From contig NZ_AP025730.1 in the NCBI RefSeq assembly GCF_023734135.1, positions 5,828,001 to 5,892,000 on the forward strand: a stretch of 64,000 nt of DNA, read 5' to 3'. This stretch comes from Sphaerotilus microaerophilus (GTDB taxonomy: Bacteria > Pseudomonadota > Gammaproteobacteria > Burkholderiales > Burkholderiaceae_C). The position numbers and the translations under genes are program-made. Below are positions 46,138 through 54,682 of this stretch, piece after piece (the first letter of the stretch is position 1; each line of letters begins with the position of its first letter). The notes under the pieces are model-generated. The model was not told the DNA's origin, searched no databases, and worked only from the letters and a program-made list of their open reading frames with translations.

Positions 46138-47258
46138 ACCCGGCAATTAAATATAAGACCAGTTCATGGCGACGCTCGCATATGAAACCGTCTTGCTCCT
46201 GAAGTAGCGTTTGATCTTTCCGGGTAGTTCAGCGAGTGTCTTCATGAATTCCTCAGCGATACGTTTGAGTTCATCGGAGTCCTTGGCCGCCGGGCGCATG
46301 CGCAACTCGGTCTTCAAGTCGCGGTTGAGGATCTCGTCGGGATTGGCTTCGGGCGAGTACGGCGGCAAGTAATGAACCTCGATTTGCCTATCCTTGCCTT
46401 CGAGCCATTGCGTGACGGCCTTGGCCCGGTGAACCCGAAGGTTGTCCACGATCAGGAAGACCTTCTTGCCGGCACTGTCGGCCACGAGCGCAGCGAGGAA
46501 CTCGATGAATCGATCCTGGTTGATCGCGCCGTCGTGGAAGGCGAACTTCAGCAGTCCCTGGTTGGTCAGCGCCGAGATCATGGTGATGCTGGTCCAGCGC
46601 GCGGCATGCCGCAGCACCGGGGTCTGCCCGGCCGGGGCGTAGCCGCGCACCCAGGCGGTGTCCTGGCGGATGGCCGTCTCATCGCCCCAGTAGATCTCGC
46701 CTGCTTCAGCCTTGGCCCGACGCACCAGCGCGGGGTAGTCCACCTGCATCCATTGCTGCACCAGCTCGCTGCGCTGCTCGACGGCCCGTTTGGCGGGCCT
46801 CTGAGGCGTGAAACCCCAACGCCGCAGATACTCGCCCACGGTGCGAATGGGCATGTCGATGCCCAACTTGAGCTTGATGGCCTCCTGCACCGCCTTGCGC
46901 GTCCACAACGCGAACGGCAACGACATCTGATCTGGATTGCCCCCGACGATCTGATCGCGCAGGGCCATCTCATCGAGCAGGCTGATCGTGCGCTTTTCAC
47001 CCACACGGCGCCCGCGCCGCGCCGAACTCACATTCGTTGGCGCCTTTTCACCGCCCACATTGAAACGCCGTGCCCAACTCATGAGCGTGCTTTGGTGGAC
47101 TCCAACGATCTGAGCAATCTCGGACCATGCCCGCCCGTCCTGACGCAGCCGGTGCGCCTGCCGGCGCAACAACTCCAGGGATTCTTCTGAAAGTGAACGG
47201 GCGTCAGTAGGCTTATTCATGCAAACATTATACTAACATTTGTATTTAATTGCCAGGT
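46138..47258 (-). mobile_element. IS630-family insertion sequence
   Basis: 1121 bp flanked by TA at 46136-46137 and 47259-47260, the target duplication of IS630/Tc1 elements. Terminal inverted repeats begin ACCCGGCAATTAAATATAA (left) and ACCTGGCAATTAAATACAA (right, minus strand), 17 of 19 identical. One transposase gene fills the element. It has landed inside a large ATPase-nuclease gene. Confidence 0.93.
46147..47220 (-). CDS. IS630-family DDE transposase
   Basis: 357 residues. N-terminal helix-turn-helix region (RRQAHRLRQDGRAWSEIAQI, VHQSTLMSWARRF), then a second winged-helix part with RTVGEYLRRWGFTPQRPAKRA. Catalytic triad: EIYWGDETAI (Asp), VFLIVDNLRVHRA (Asp), LPPYSPEANPDEILNRDLK (Glu). 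All three acids are present and the frame is unbroken, so the enzyme looks functional. Higher GC than the interrupted host gene. Confidence 0.95.
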   Translation of the reverse strand: MNKPTDARSLSEESLELLRRQAHRLRQDGRAWSEIAQIVGVHQSTLMSWARRFNVGGEKAPTNVSSARRGRRVGEKRTISLLDEMALRDQIVGGNPDQMSLPFALWTRKAVQEAIKLKLGIDMPIRTVGEYLRRWGFTPQRPAKRAVEQRSELVQQWMQVDYPALVRRAKAEAGEIYWGDETAIRQDTAWVRGYAPAGQTPVLRHAARWTSITMISALTNQGLLKFAFHDGAINQDRFIEFLAALVADSAGKKVFLIVDNLRVHRAKAVTQWLEGKDRQIEVHYLPPYSPEANPDEILNRDLKTELRMRPAAKDSDELKRIAEEFMKTLAELPGKIKRYFRSKTVSYASVAMNWSYI

Positions 47259-47260
47259 TA

Positions 47261-48357
47261 ATAAGCCTGTTGTTTGAAATGGTCTTGGCTGTCTTTTCGA
47301 TATCCCCAAGTACGATGACATTTCTACCCTCTCTGCCGGCATTGAAGAATGCTTGATTGAGCAATGAGAGTAAGTCGCGAGGACGGTAGAGCGTGAATTG
47401 AAGGCACTTCTTGAAGCCATCGATACCTTGCAGTTCACGGTTTGGGCTTTCATTGGCTGTCGACCGATCCCAAATCTTCTGGGTGTTTTCCAACTTGAAA
47501 TTGAAGGCAACGTTCAAACGCTTGGCCACCAAGTTCTGTAACTGATGGGTGTCCCAGTGAATGGTGAGCACTTCTCCTTCAATGTTCCGTGTGTAGTCCG
47601 GATCATGCTTCTGAACAGCCCGAATCATATTGTCCCTTTGGAAGATGACAACTCGAACCGGAGAATACTTCTTATTGAACTCGGCGCTGACTGCTATAGC
47701 ACCAGAAATAATGGCCGCGCCACCTTCATCATTCTCGTAGCCCTCATCCAATCTATCGATGAGAATGAAGAATCGAATACCTGATTGGGTCAGCAACGAG
47801 GTGAAGGCGTGCTCCAGTTCCGTTAGCTCCAGTTTTTGGTGCAAAGCGCCGATGGAGGTTTCCATATTAGCCTCCGCTTTGATGATTGGCATAACTGCTG
47901 CGGCAACCTTACTGAGAATGTCTCGATTCGTTGCTTGCCAGACTTTAATATGATTCGCTGCGACAGGGTGCTGAGAAATTTTTTCTCTGACCTTGTAATT
48001 CTTGCCTAGATTCGACAGCATCTCCATGAGAAGGCCATATCGCCAATAAATCTTGGAGGCAGAGCGAATGAGAGAGTACTTTTCACCAAACCCATTGAAT
48101 GATGAGCGAAAGGTTATGGTTTGGAAGTCCTCTGGTGCAATCTGGATGACGTGCGTGGCCTTTTCGGTTTTCCAAAGGTCAGCAAGCTTGGCAAACATTG
48201 CGCTCTTGCCTGTACCCCGGCGCCCCACGACCACCGTGCTGTCTTTGCTCTCGATGATGGAGCGATATTCAGGCGTCTCTATGAAGTTACTCAGCAAGAG
48301 CGATAGATCATTCTCTGCTGTTTGCTCTCCCAAGAGACTGGCACGAAGTTGTTTCAT
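47261..48357 (-). pseudogene. P-loop ATPase (Sll1717-like) 5' part, truncated by IS630
   Basis: Starts at the ATG 48357 with GGGGAG six bases upstream. The present frame runs on to 47233, but its last eight residues (NLAIKYKC) come from the IS repeat. Walker A VVVGRRGTGKSAMF (42-55), Walker B FFILIDRLDEGYEND, and the opening ASLLGEQTAENDLSLLLSNF resemble the P-loop ATPases named after cyanobacterial Sll1717. Deleting 46138-47260 gives ...SNNRLINNDLKKEYVSIIPS and continues in frame into the nuclease-like part, for 709 residues in all. The whole gene is AT-richer than the genome, suggesting transfer. A nuclease fused to an ATPase next to a toxin pair fits a defence protein, which is inference. 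Confidence 0.75.
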
Positions 48358-48531
48358 CAGACTCCCCTGTAACACACCAAATAGTACGGTGGAAGGGGAC
48401 TCCCCCCCATTCCCTACCGAGCAAGCGGATACTCTAACGCAAGACATTGCCGCAATGTGGTCCTTCCCGCCTGCACACTCTCCCTCCACCGCCTGCGGCT
48501 TTTTGGGCAGGTTGGACCGCCAACCCGCAGG

Positions 48532-48990
48532 TCAGTGCTCCGCCTCTCCCTGCTCGGGCTCGGTGAAATAGAGCTCGACCAGCACGGTGGTCCAGGTGGC
48601 GACGCCGGTGCCGAAGAAGTCGTGATCCTCGGTCCAGACCGGGCAGTCCAGCAGCAGGGCGCAGGCCATGATGGGCCAGTCCCGGGGGTCACGGGAGCCG
48701 ATGCGCGCCAGTGCTGCCTTGCGAAAAGGCGCGTAGCTGCTCGGCGGCACCACCGTGACGACATCCTTCAGCGCGTCCAGCGCCGCCAGCCCCTTGGCGC
48801 TCCCAGCGTCCTCCTCCCCACGCGCGCGCAGGATCGCAGGCAGGTGCTTGCGGGCCTCCGCGAACGCGGTGTCTGGCGCCAGGAAATCGATCGTCGCGGC
48901 ATGGGCGGCCAGCAAGGCGGGCACCTTGGCGCCCAGGACGTAGCGAATCAGGATGTTCGCGTCCAGGACGATCGCGCGCGGCGCAGTCAC
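48532..48990 (-). CDS. PIN-domain ribonuclease toxin (VapC-like)
   Basis: 152 residues. PIN fold acids: IVLDANILIRYVLG (Asp), FAEARKHL (Glu), DPRDWPIMACALLLDCPVWTEDHDFFG (two or three Asp); the last phrase in parts is RDWPIMACALLL and VWTEDHDFFG. The start overlaps the antitoxin stop by 4 bp. As in other type II pairs the toxin would cut RNA when the antitoxin is lost. It is the bigger PIN type (DUF-like extra loops at 50-75) rather than a classic 130-residue VapC. Confidence 0.85.
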   Translation of the reverse strand: MTAPRAIVLDANILIRYVLGAKVPALLAAHAATIDFLAPDTAFAEARKHLPAILRARGEEDAGSAKGLAALDALKDVVTVVPPSSYAPFRKAALARIGSRDPRDWPIMACALLLDCPVWTEDHDFFGTGVATWTTVLVELYFTEPEQGEAEH

Positions 48991-49280
48991 TTGTCGGTGC
49001 TGCGCTGGGGCAGCGGTTGGCCGCGCCGCAGTGCGTCGAAGTCCGCCACCATCTGCTCGACCTCGTCGTCGCTCAGGGGCACGGCCTTGCGAAAGTCGGC
49101 GGCAGCTGTCGTCATGCGCTGGATGTCTTCGGCGCTGGGCCGGCGCAGCGGCACGAACAGGCCCACGGTCTGGCCGTGGCGGGTCACGGTGATGGGCCGG
49201 TCGGCATCGATGTACTCTGCGATCGCGGCCCGGAATTCACGGATGCCGACACTGGTGGCTTCGGTGGTGGGGAGCTTCAT
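48987..49280 (-). CDS. Antitoxin, Phd/YefM-like
   Basis: 97 residues. The N-terminal half ATSVGIREFRAAIAEYIDAD then PITVTRHGQTVGLFVPL is the Phd/YefM DNA-binding fold. The C-terminal half (SAEDIQRMTTAAADFRKAV...) is the disordered toxin-binding tail. First gene of the toxin-antitoxin operon; the pair follows the split ATPase gene on the same strand. Confidence 0.85.
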   Translation of the reverse strand: MKLPTTEATSVGIREFRAAIAEYIDADRPITVTRHGQTVGLFVPLRRPSAEDIQRMTTAAADFRKAVPLSDDEVEQMVADFDALRRGQPLPQRSTDK

Positions 49281-49421
49281 GGGCGTCCTTCAGGGCACAA
49301 GCGCCCGGAGGCCTCATTCTGGCAGTTGTGTACACAAATTGCAGCCGATCCCACGCCCTCGCAGAGCTCGGACGCTTCGGCAGGCAGCCATCCGTCCGCA
49401 GGGACGGCCGGCTGTCCAGCC

Positions 49422-50171
49422 TCAGCCCTGCACGCTCTCCGTCATCCGCCCGCAGTACGCCTGCAGCTGCTCGGGCAGGTCGGTGGGGCAGACGCCGCAT
49501 TGGCGGTTGCCGGGGACGGCGTGGTCGATGAACTTGGGGTAGGGCAGGTTCAGGCCGGCCATGATCTGCTCGAACTCGGCCTGGCTGCGGCCCGCACCGA
49601 GCCGGGGGTTGCGGGCCTTTTCCTGGCCGATGGAGGAGACGCGGCGGCCCTGGTAGTCGTGGCCGGGGTAGACCAGCTGCTCGTCGGGCAGGGCGAACAG
49701 CTTGCCGGTGACGCTGCGGTACAGGTCGGCGGCGCTGCCGTTCTGGAAGTCGGTGCGCCCGCAGCCTTCGATGAGCAGCGCGTCGCCGGTGAACAGCCGC
49801 TCGCCGAGCAGGTAGGCGTGGTGGCCGTCGGTGTGGCCGGGGGTGTGCAGGGCCTGCAGCGTCAGGCTGCCCAGGGTGATCGGCACACCCTCCTCCACCG
49901 CCAGGTCGGCACAGGGCAGGCGGTCCATCGCCGGGGTGCCGATGCGGCAGCCGCTGCGCTCGCGCAGGTGGAGTGCGCCGGTGATGTGGTCGGCGTGGAT
50001 GTGAGTGTCCAGGGTCAGCACCAGCCTCAGGCCGAGCTCGTGGAGGACCGCCAGGTCGCGGTCGATGCTGTTGACCACCGGGTCGATCAGCAGCGCCTGC
50101 CCGGTGGCGGGGCAGCCGATCAGGTAGGTGTAGGTGCTGGACAGGGGTTCGAACAGTTGCCGAAAGATCAT
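49422..50171 (-). CDS. ETHE1-like MBL-fold hydrolase (persulfide dioxygenase type)
   Basis: 249 residues from the ATG at 50171 with GAGGAGG upstream. Metallo-beta-lactamase motif LDTHIHADHITGA (T-H-x-H-x-D-H), then TPGHTDGHHAYLL, LFTGDALLIEGCGRTDFQNG and VYPGHDYQGR, each carrying metal ligands. The sequence GRTDFQNGSAADLYRSV is typical of ETHE1-type persulfide dioxygenases that oxidise glutathione persulfide to sulfite. Ends with a Cys-containing tail (CGVCPTDLPEQLQAYCG). No rhodanese or sulfide:quinone gene beside it. Preceded by 464 bp of non-coding DNA. Confidence 0.88.
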   Translation of the reverse strand: MIFRQLFEPLSSTYTYLIGCPATGQALLIDPVVNSIDRDLAVLHELGLRLVLTLDTHIHADHITGALHLRERSGCRIGTPAMDRLPCADLAVEEGVPITLGSLTLQALHTPGHTDGHHAYLLGERLFTGDALLIEGCGRTDFQNGSAADLYRSVTGKLFALPDEQLVYPGHDYQGRRVSSIGQEKARNPRLGAGRSQAEFEQIMAGLNLPYPKFIDHAVPGNRQCGVCPTDLPEQLQAYCGRMTESVQG

Positions 50172-50635
50172 CGCAGGGCCTCCTCGCCGCCCGGAATGGG
50201 ACGGGCGGTTGAGGTTGATTCTGTCAGCCAGCCCGTTGGCCACACGACAGGACGGGCAGGCGCGCCCACGGCCGCCGCCCACCAGACCGCAGCGCAGCGG
50301 GACCGGCCTTGCCGCACCACGCCAAGCCACGCCGCGACATCGCCCCCTCAAAGTGAAAAAATGTGAAATCTTGCCCACACCCGTGCAAAGCGCTCGCCCC
50401 CTTTCTCGCCCGATGAGACAGAGGCCCCCGGCGATTCGCAGCCGCGCACCCGGCCACATCCGTTTACACATCGCCCGAGGCAGCGCCTCAACACTGCGGG
50501 CTGGCGGGAGGAAACAGAACCAGAACGTGCCCCAGGAGGCGACGTGCGCCTTCCGCTATCGGTCCGTATCCGCGATGGAGACGAAGCGACCCGGGCGGGA
50601 CGGATGCCTGTGAAACCTTCCAGTGGAGCACGAAC
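50172..50635. other. 464-bp non-coding region between ETHE1-like and RTX genes
   Basis: No gene that I can support. It holds an AT-rich patch with GTGAAAAAATGTG at 50353-50365; almost the same 13-mer (GTGAAAAAGTGTG) lies at 52073-52085 before the DUF4347 gene. The rest is GC-rich leader sequence with no riboswitch pattern I recognise. Confidence 0.5.
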
Positions 50636-52036
50636 ATGAGCAAGCGAACCCCTTGGCTGAGTACCGAGATCCTGTCGGTATCCGACTCTGCCGCCCCGGC
50701 CGCAGGCACGGCGGCGGCACCGGCAACCCTGGTCAGCCCGATGGCCACGATCATCGGCACGGCAGCCAGTGAAGGCCTCACCGGGACCACGGCCGCCGAT
50801 GTCATCTACGGCCAGGCCGGCAACGACACCATCAACGCCGGACTGGGTGCCGACACGATCTACGGCGGCGCGGGGAACGACGTCATCTACGTGGACAACG
50901 CCGCCGACGTGGTGGTCGAGTATGCGGGCCAGGGAAATGACTGGGTCATCAGCACGGTGAACCATACCTTGAGTGCCAACGTCGAGCACCTGTGGCTGCA
51001 AGGCTCTGCGACGACCGGAACAGGCAACAGCCTGGGCAATCTGCTCTATGGCAATGACGCCAACAACCTGTTCTACGGGCTGGCCGGTTCGGACACCCTG
51101 TACGGCCAAGCCGGAGACGACACCCTCGATGGGGGAACGGGAGCCGACTCGCTGTACGGTGGCCTGGGCAACGACAACTACTTCGTCGATGCCACCACCG
51201 ATCAGGTGGTCGAGAACGCCGGCGAGGGCACCGACCGCGTCTTCACCGCGCTGACCAGCTACACCCTGTCAGCCAACGTCGAAAACCTGTTCCAGATGGC
51301 TGGCGCATTGAATGGCACCGGCAACGAGCTGAACAACCGGCTGACAGGCAACGGAAGCAACAACACGCTGTACGGCCTGACAGGCAACGACACACTGGAC
51401 GGCAGCGTGGGATCGGACACGCTGATCGGCGGCCTCGGCAATGACCTCTACTACGTCGACTCCGCCACGGACGTGATCGTGGAATCTGCTGGGCAGGGAA
51501 CTGACTTCGTCATCAGCAGTGTCAGCTACACGCTCGGCAGCACGCTGGAAAACCTGTGGCTGAACACCGGTGCCGTCAATGGCACCGGCAATTCGCTGAA
51601 CAACCTGGTCTACGGCAATTCGGTCGCCAACGTGCTGTCCGGCGGCTCCGGCATGGACACGATGATCGGCAGCACCGGCAACGACACCCTCTACGGCGGA
51701 ACCGGGGTCGACCAATTCGTCTTCGATTCCACGCTCAACGCCGCCAGCAACGTCGACACCGTCGCGGACTTCGCCGCCGGGGACAAGCTGGCGCTCTACC
51801 GGGGCGTCTTCGGCAGCCTGGGCGCCACCACCACCCTGTCGGCAACGCAGTTCTTCAGCGGTGCCGGCCTGACCGGCAGCACCGCCGCCAGCCAGGGTGC
51901 CGGCATCTACTACAACACCAGCACCGGCACGCTCTACTACGACGCCGACGGGTTCGGCGGCGCGGCATCAACCGCCTTCGCCAAGGTGGCCGGCATCCCC
52001 GCGTTGACCAGCGCGGACTTCCTGGTGCAACTCTGA
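50636..52036 (+). CDS. RTX-repeat (hemolysin-type calcium-binding) protein
   Basis: 466 residues; an ATG with GTGGAGCACG upstream. After about 45 Ala-rich residues come calcium-binding nonapeptide blocks (G-G-x-G-x-D-x): IYGGAGNDVIYV, LYGGLGNDNYFVD, LIGGLGNDLYYVD and LYGGTGVDQFVFD. They alternate with a spacer of about 95 residues repeated three times (AGQGNDWVISTVNHTLSANV, AGEGTDRVFTALTSYTLSANV-like, AGQGTDFVISSVSYTLGST). The C-terminal 100 residues form the usual RTX end (DFAAGDKLALY, AGIYYNTSTGTLYYDADG), which normally carries the type I secretion signal. Extracellular; function may be adhesive or structural. No transporter lies beside it; the exporter at 1-1714 is over 48 kb away. Confidence 0.88.
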   Translation: MSKRTPWLSTEILSVSDSAAPAAGTAAAPATLVSPMATIIGTAASEGLTGTTAADVIYGQAGNDTINAGLGADTIYGGAGNDVIYVDNAADVVVEYAGQGNDWVISTVNHTLSANVEHLWLQGSATTGTGNSLGNLLYGNDANNLFYGLAGSDTLYGQAGDDTLDGGTGADSLYGGLGNDNYFVDATTDQVVENAGEGTDRVFTALTSYTLSANVENLFQMAGALNGTGNELNNRLTGNGSNNTLYGLTGNDTLDGSVGSDTLIGGLGNDLYYVDSATDVIVESAGQGTDFVISSVSYTLGSTLENLWLNTGAVNGTGNSLNNLVYGNSVANVLSGGSGMDTMIGSTGNDTLYGGTGVDQFVFDSTLNAASNVDTVADFAAGDKLALYRGVFGSLGATTTLSATQFFSGAGLTGSTAASQGAGIYYNTSTGTLYYDADGFGGAASTAFAKVAGIPALTSADFLVQL

Positions 52037-52285
52037 AGCCCGGGACGGGCCCACAAGCTTGCCGACAGGAACGTGAAAAAGTGTGCACGCCGCCCCGGGG
52101 GCTGCGCCCGCTGCAGGGGTGATCTCGCCGACTGAAACCGGGGCAGGTATCAGCTCTGCGTCAGCCTCCGGGCGAAACAATGGCTTACAAGTCGTTCTGC
52201 CGTCGGTCCGAGACTGGGGCTTGACCGCACGGGCCAGGGCTGGCCCGGTGGTCGTGGCGGCAAGAACACCTGGAGGAGCACCCGC

Positions 52286-52807
52286 ATGAGCAAGCGCATG
52301 GCCTTTGTGGACTCGGACGTGGCGGAGCTGGCCGACCTGGTCGACCGTGACGGCTGCGAGGTGCATGTCCTCGACCCGGACCGGCCGGTGGCCGAGCAGA
52401 TGGCGGGCGTGCTGGCCGCCGAGGGCCCGGTGGCGGCGGTCGACCTGCTGTCGCACGGTGACCCGGGCTGGCTGCAGGTGGCGGGGCGTGGCATCGACCG
52501 CCATGACCTGCAGGAGGAAGCCGGCCACTGGCGGGCCATCGGCCAGGCGATCGAGCCGGGCGGCGCGCTGTTCCTCTACGGCTGCCGCGTGGCCGCCGGG
52601 GTCAGCGGGCACGACTTCGTCGATTCGCTCTTCGAACTCAGCCAGGTTCCCGTGCGCGCCGCCAGCGGGCCGATCGGCGCCGCACGCTGGGGCGGCAGCT
52701 GGGAGCTGGACGTGCAGCGCGGCGCCAGCAGCGCCCGCTCGATGGTGCTGGAGGCCTATGGCGGCCTGCTGCACGCGGCCCGCAGGGCGCTCAGCGCGCC
52801 GGCCTGA
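52286..52807 (+). CDS. Free-standing DUF4347-domain protein
   Basis: 173 residues; GGAGGAGC precedes the ATG. LDPDRPVAEQMAGVLA, AAVDLLSHGDPGWLQVAG and ALFLYGCRVAAGVSGHDFVDSL fit the DUF4347 domain, which is best known as an N-terminal part of very large RTX/cadherin-like adhesins. Here it is a single-domain gene, ending YGGLLHAARRALSAPA, next to an RTX protein. Both genes begin MSKR and share an upstream 13-mer. The conserved Ser-His-Gly and Tyr-Gly-Cys segments resemble a caspase-like (CHAT-type) His/Cys pair, which would make it a possible peptidase; that is inference. Overlaps the 3' end of the convergent gene by 17 bp. Confidence 0.72.
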   Translation: MSKRMAFVDSDVAELADLVDRDGCEVHVLDPDRPVAEQMAGVLAAEGPVAAVDLLSHGDPGWLQVAGRGIDRHDLQEEAGHWRAIGQAIEPGGALFLYGCRVAAGVSGHDFVDSLFELSQVPVRAASGPIGAARWGGSWELDVQRGASSARSMVLEAYGGLLHAARRALSAPA

Positions 52808-53984
52808 GCGCCGGGTCGGCCGCGGGCGCCGGGGCCGGCACCTGCAGATCGAACACCGCCCGGGCGACGATCTGCCCGTTGATGCGCAGGTCGACCTCGT
52901 GCCGGCCGCTGCGGTAGCGCCGGATGGTGACCGGGCGCAGCGGGTGGGCCTTGCGGAGCGTGCGCGGCTCGCCCGGCGCCAGGTCGAGCGTCCAGCCCTT
53001 GAAGACCTTCGGGCGCAGGCCGCCGTCCGCGCCGAGGTGGTGGACTGCGTAGTCGATCACCAGCCGCTGGGGCTGCGCCCCGGTGCTGCTGAGTTGCACC
53101 TGCAGCGCGAGCGATTCGCCCAGGCTCAGGTGGGTCGGTGCCACCTGGAACACCACCCGGCCCTGCAGCGCGCGGTCCTCGCCCCAGGCCGCCAGCATCG
53201 GCGCATGGCCGGCCTTGATCAGCGTGCGGCTGGCGTGGCGCAGCAGCGCGCGCCGGGCGGGCGGGGCGTCGGGCAGGTGCTCGCCGACCCAGGCAACGAC
53301 GAGATCGGGGTGGTCCTTGGCGATGTCGTTGAGGTGGTTGGCCACGCTGCGGCGCACGTACTCGCTGGGGTCGTCCTGCAGCGCGCGCAGCAGCGCCAGC
53401 GTGGGCGAGGGGTCGTCCACCAGCGCACGCAGCCGCAGGCCCCAGGGCAGGCGCGGGCGGCTGCCCTCGCTGACGAGGCGGCGCACATGCGCGCTGGGGT
53501 CGGCCGTCCAGCGCTGCAGGGTCTCGAAGACCCGCTGCGGCGCGGCGACGATGAGCGGGCGGATGGCGAACTCGGCGCTGAAGCGCTGCGTGATCGCGTG
53601 CAGGGCCTGCAGGGCGCGGTCCACGTCCAGCTCCAGGTTCGCGCTGCCGCGGCGCGCGACGAACTCACCCACCGGCCACAGCGCCCAGCCTTCCAGCCCG
53701 TCGCGCCCGAGCGGTGCGCTGACCTCGCTGCCCAGCCGGTCGTCCGCCCAGGGCGGTGCCAGAGCCGCTTCGAGCTGGTCGCAGGCCTCACCGAACGCGG
53801 CGGGCAGGGTGGCTTCGAGCGCATCGGCCATCTGCATCGCGCGGGCCTTGAGCTCCAGCGCGTCCAGGCCGGCGGTGGCCAGCGCCTCGAAGCGGCGGCG
53901 GTCGAAACCCGGGTCGACCCGCTGCAGCTGGCTGCCGATGTTCGCGGCCACGCCGACGTTGAGGAAGTTCTTGAAGGGTTCCAT
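52791..53984 (-). CDS. HEAT-repeat protein, DNA alkylation repair (AlkD)-like
   Basis: 397 residues from the ATG at 53984 (MEPFKNFLNVGVAANIG). Helical repeats with QRWTADPSAHVRRLVSEGSR, ALQDDPSEYVRRSVANHLND and HPDLVVAWVGEHL are typical of the DNA alkylation repair enzyme family (AlkC/AlkD). The C-terminal 100 residues form a beta domain (LGESLALQVQLSSTGAQPQ, YRSGRHEVDLRINGQIVA), which in this family is a DUF-like immunoglobulin-type extension found with AlkC. Would recognise or remove alkylated bases. Monocistronic; its tail overlaps the DUF4347 gene. Confidence 0.8.
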   Translation of the reverse strand: MEPFKNFLNVGVAANIGSQLQRVDPGFDRRRFEALATAGLDALELKARAMQMADALEATLPAAFGEACDQLEAALAPPWADDRLGSEVSAPLGRDGLEGWALWPVGEFVARRGSANLELDVDRALQALHAITQRFSAEFAIRPLIVAAPQRVFETLQRWTADPSAHVRRLVSEGSRPRLPWGLRLRALVDDPSPTLALLRALQDDPSEYVRRSVANHLNDIAKDHPDLVVAWVGEHLPDAPPARRALLRHASRTLIKAGHAPMLAAWGEDRALQGRVVFQVAPTHLSLGESLALQVQLSSTGAQPQRLVIDYAVHHLGADGGLRPKVFKGWTLDLAPGEPRTLRKAHPLRPVTIRRYRSGRHEVDLRINGQIVARAVFDLQVPAPAPAADPALRPAR

Positions 53985-54129
53985 GGCGGGGGCAGGCGGA
54001 GGATGGGTGGGCGACGAGTGGCGTCGATCCTGCGGCCCATTGTGTCGCGGGCACCGCCCGTTCCCGAGTGGCCCGCAGGGTGCCCGTCCGGGTGCAAGAT
54101 GAGGCCACCCACGCCTTCGAGGAAGCCCC

Positions 54130-54570
54130 ATGGACCCGTGTACCTTCCACACCACCCGCACCCTGCCCTACCCGCCCGGGGCGGTCTACGCGGCCTTCGC
54201 GGCGCCCGAGGTCCTGGCCACCTGGTGGGGGCCGGACGGGTTCACCAACACCTTCGAGGTCTTCGAGTTCCAGCCCGGTGGGCGCTGGCTGTTCGAGATG
54301 CACGGGCCGGACGGCAGCCACTACCCCAACCAGAGCCGGTTCGAGGTGCTCGAACCCGGCGAGCGGATCGTCATCCGCCACGTCAACGCGCCGCTGTTCA
54401 CGCTGACGGTGCGGCTGGAGGCGGCGGTGGACGGAGGCAGCCGGCTCGACTGGACCCAGGTCTTCGACGACGCGCAGGTGGCCCAGGCGGTGCGGCACAT
54501 CGTGGAGCCGGCCAACGAGCAGAACCTGGATCGCCTGACCCGCGCACTGTCCCCGGTCGCGCCGGCCTGA
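54130..54570 (+). CDS. SRPBCC / AHSA1-domain protein
   Basis: 146 residues. START-like fold: RTLPYPPGAVYAAFAAPEVLATWWGPDGF at the N-terminus (in parts PPGAVYAAFAAPEVL and TWWGPDGF), EFQPGGRWLFEMHGPDG and a C-terminal helix. The T-W-W-G-P motif is typical of the AHSA1-like group in bacteria, which has no single known function (hydrophobic ligand binding). Divergent from the AlkD-like gene. Confidence 0.88.
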   Translation: MDPCTFHTTRTLPYPPGAVYAAFAAPEVLATWWGPDGFTNTFEVFEFQPGGRWLFEMHGPDGSHYPNQSRFEVLEPGERIVIRHVNAPLFTLTVRLEAAVDGGSRLDWTQVFDDAQVAQAVRHIVEPANEQNLDRLTRALSPVAPA

Positions 54571-54682
54571 GCACCGGCAGGCCCGCCCGGGTGTCACCCA
54601 GGTGTCGAATCGGCACCGGAGGTTGCGCCTAAGCTGGCAGGGCCCCGCCGATCGCTTCCCGCCCTTGCCCTCCTGCACCACC

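Noticed and set aside
50353..50635. A riboswitch before the RTX gene
   Set aside because: No c-di-GMP, glycine or other known riboswitch core could be found by eye.
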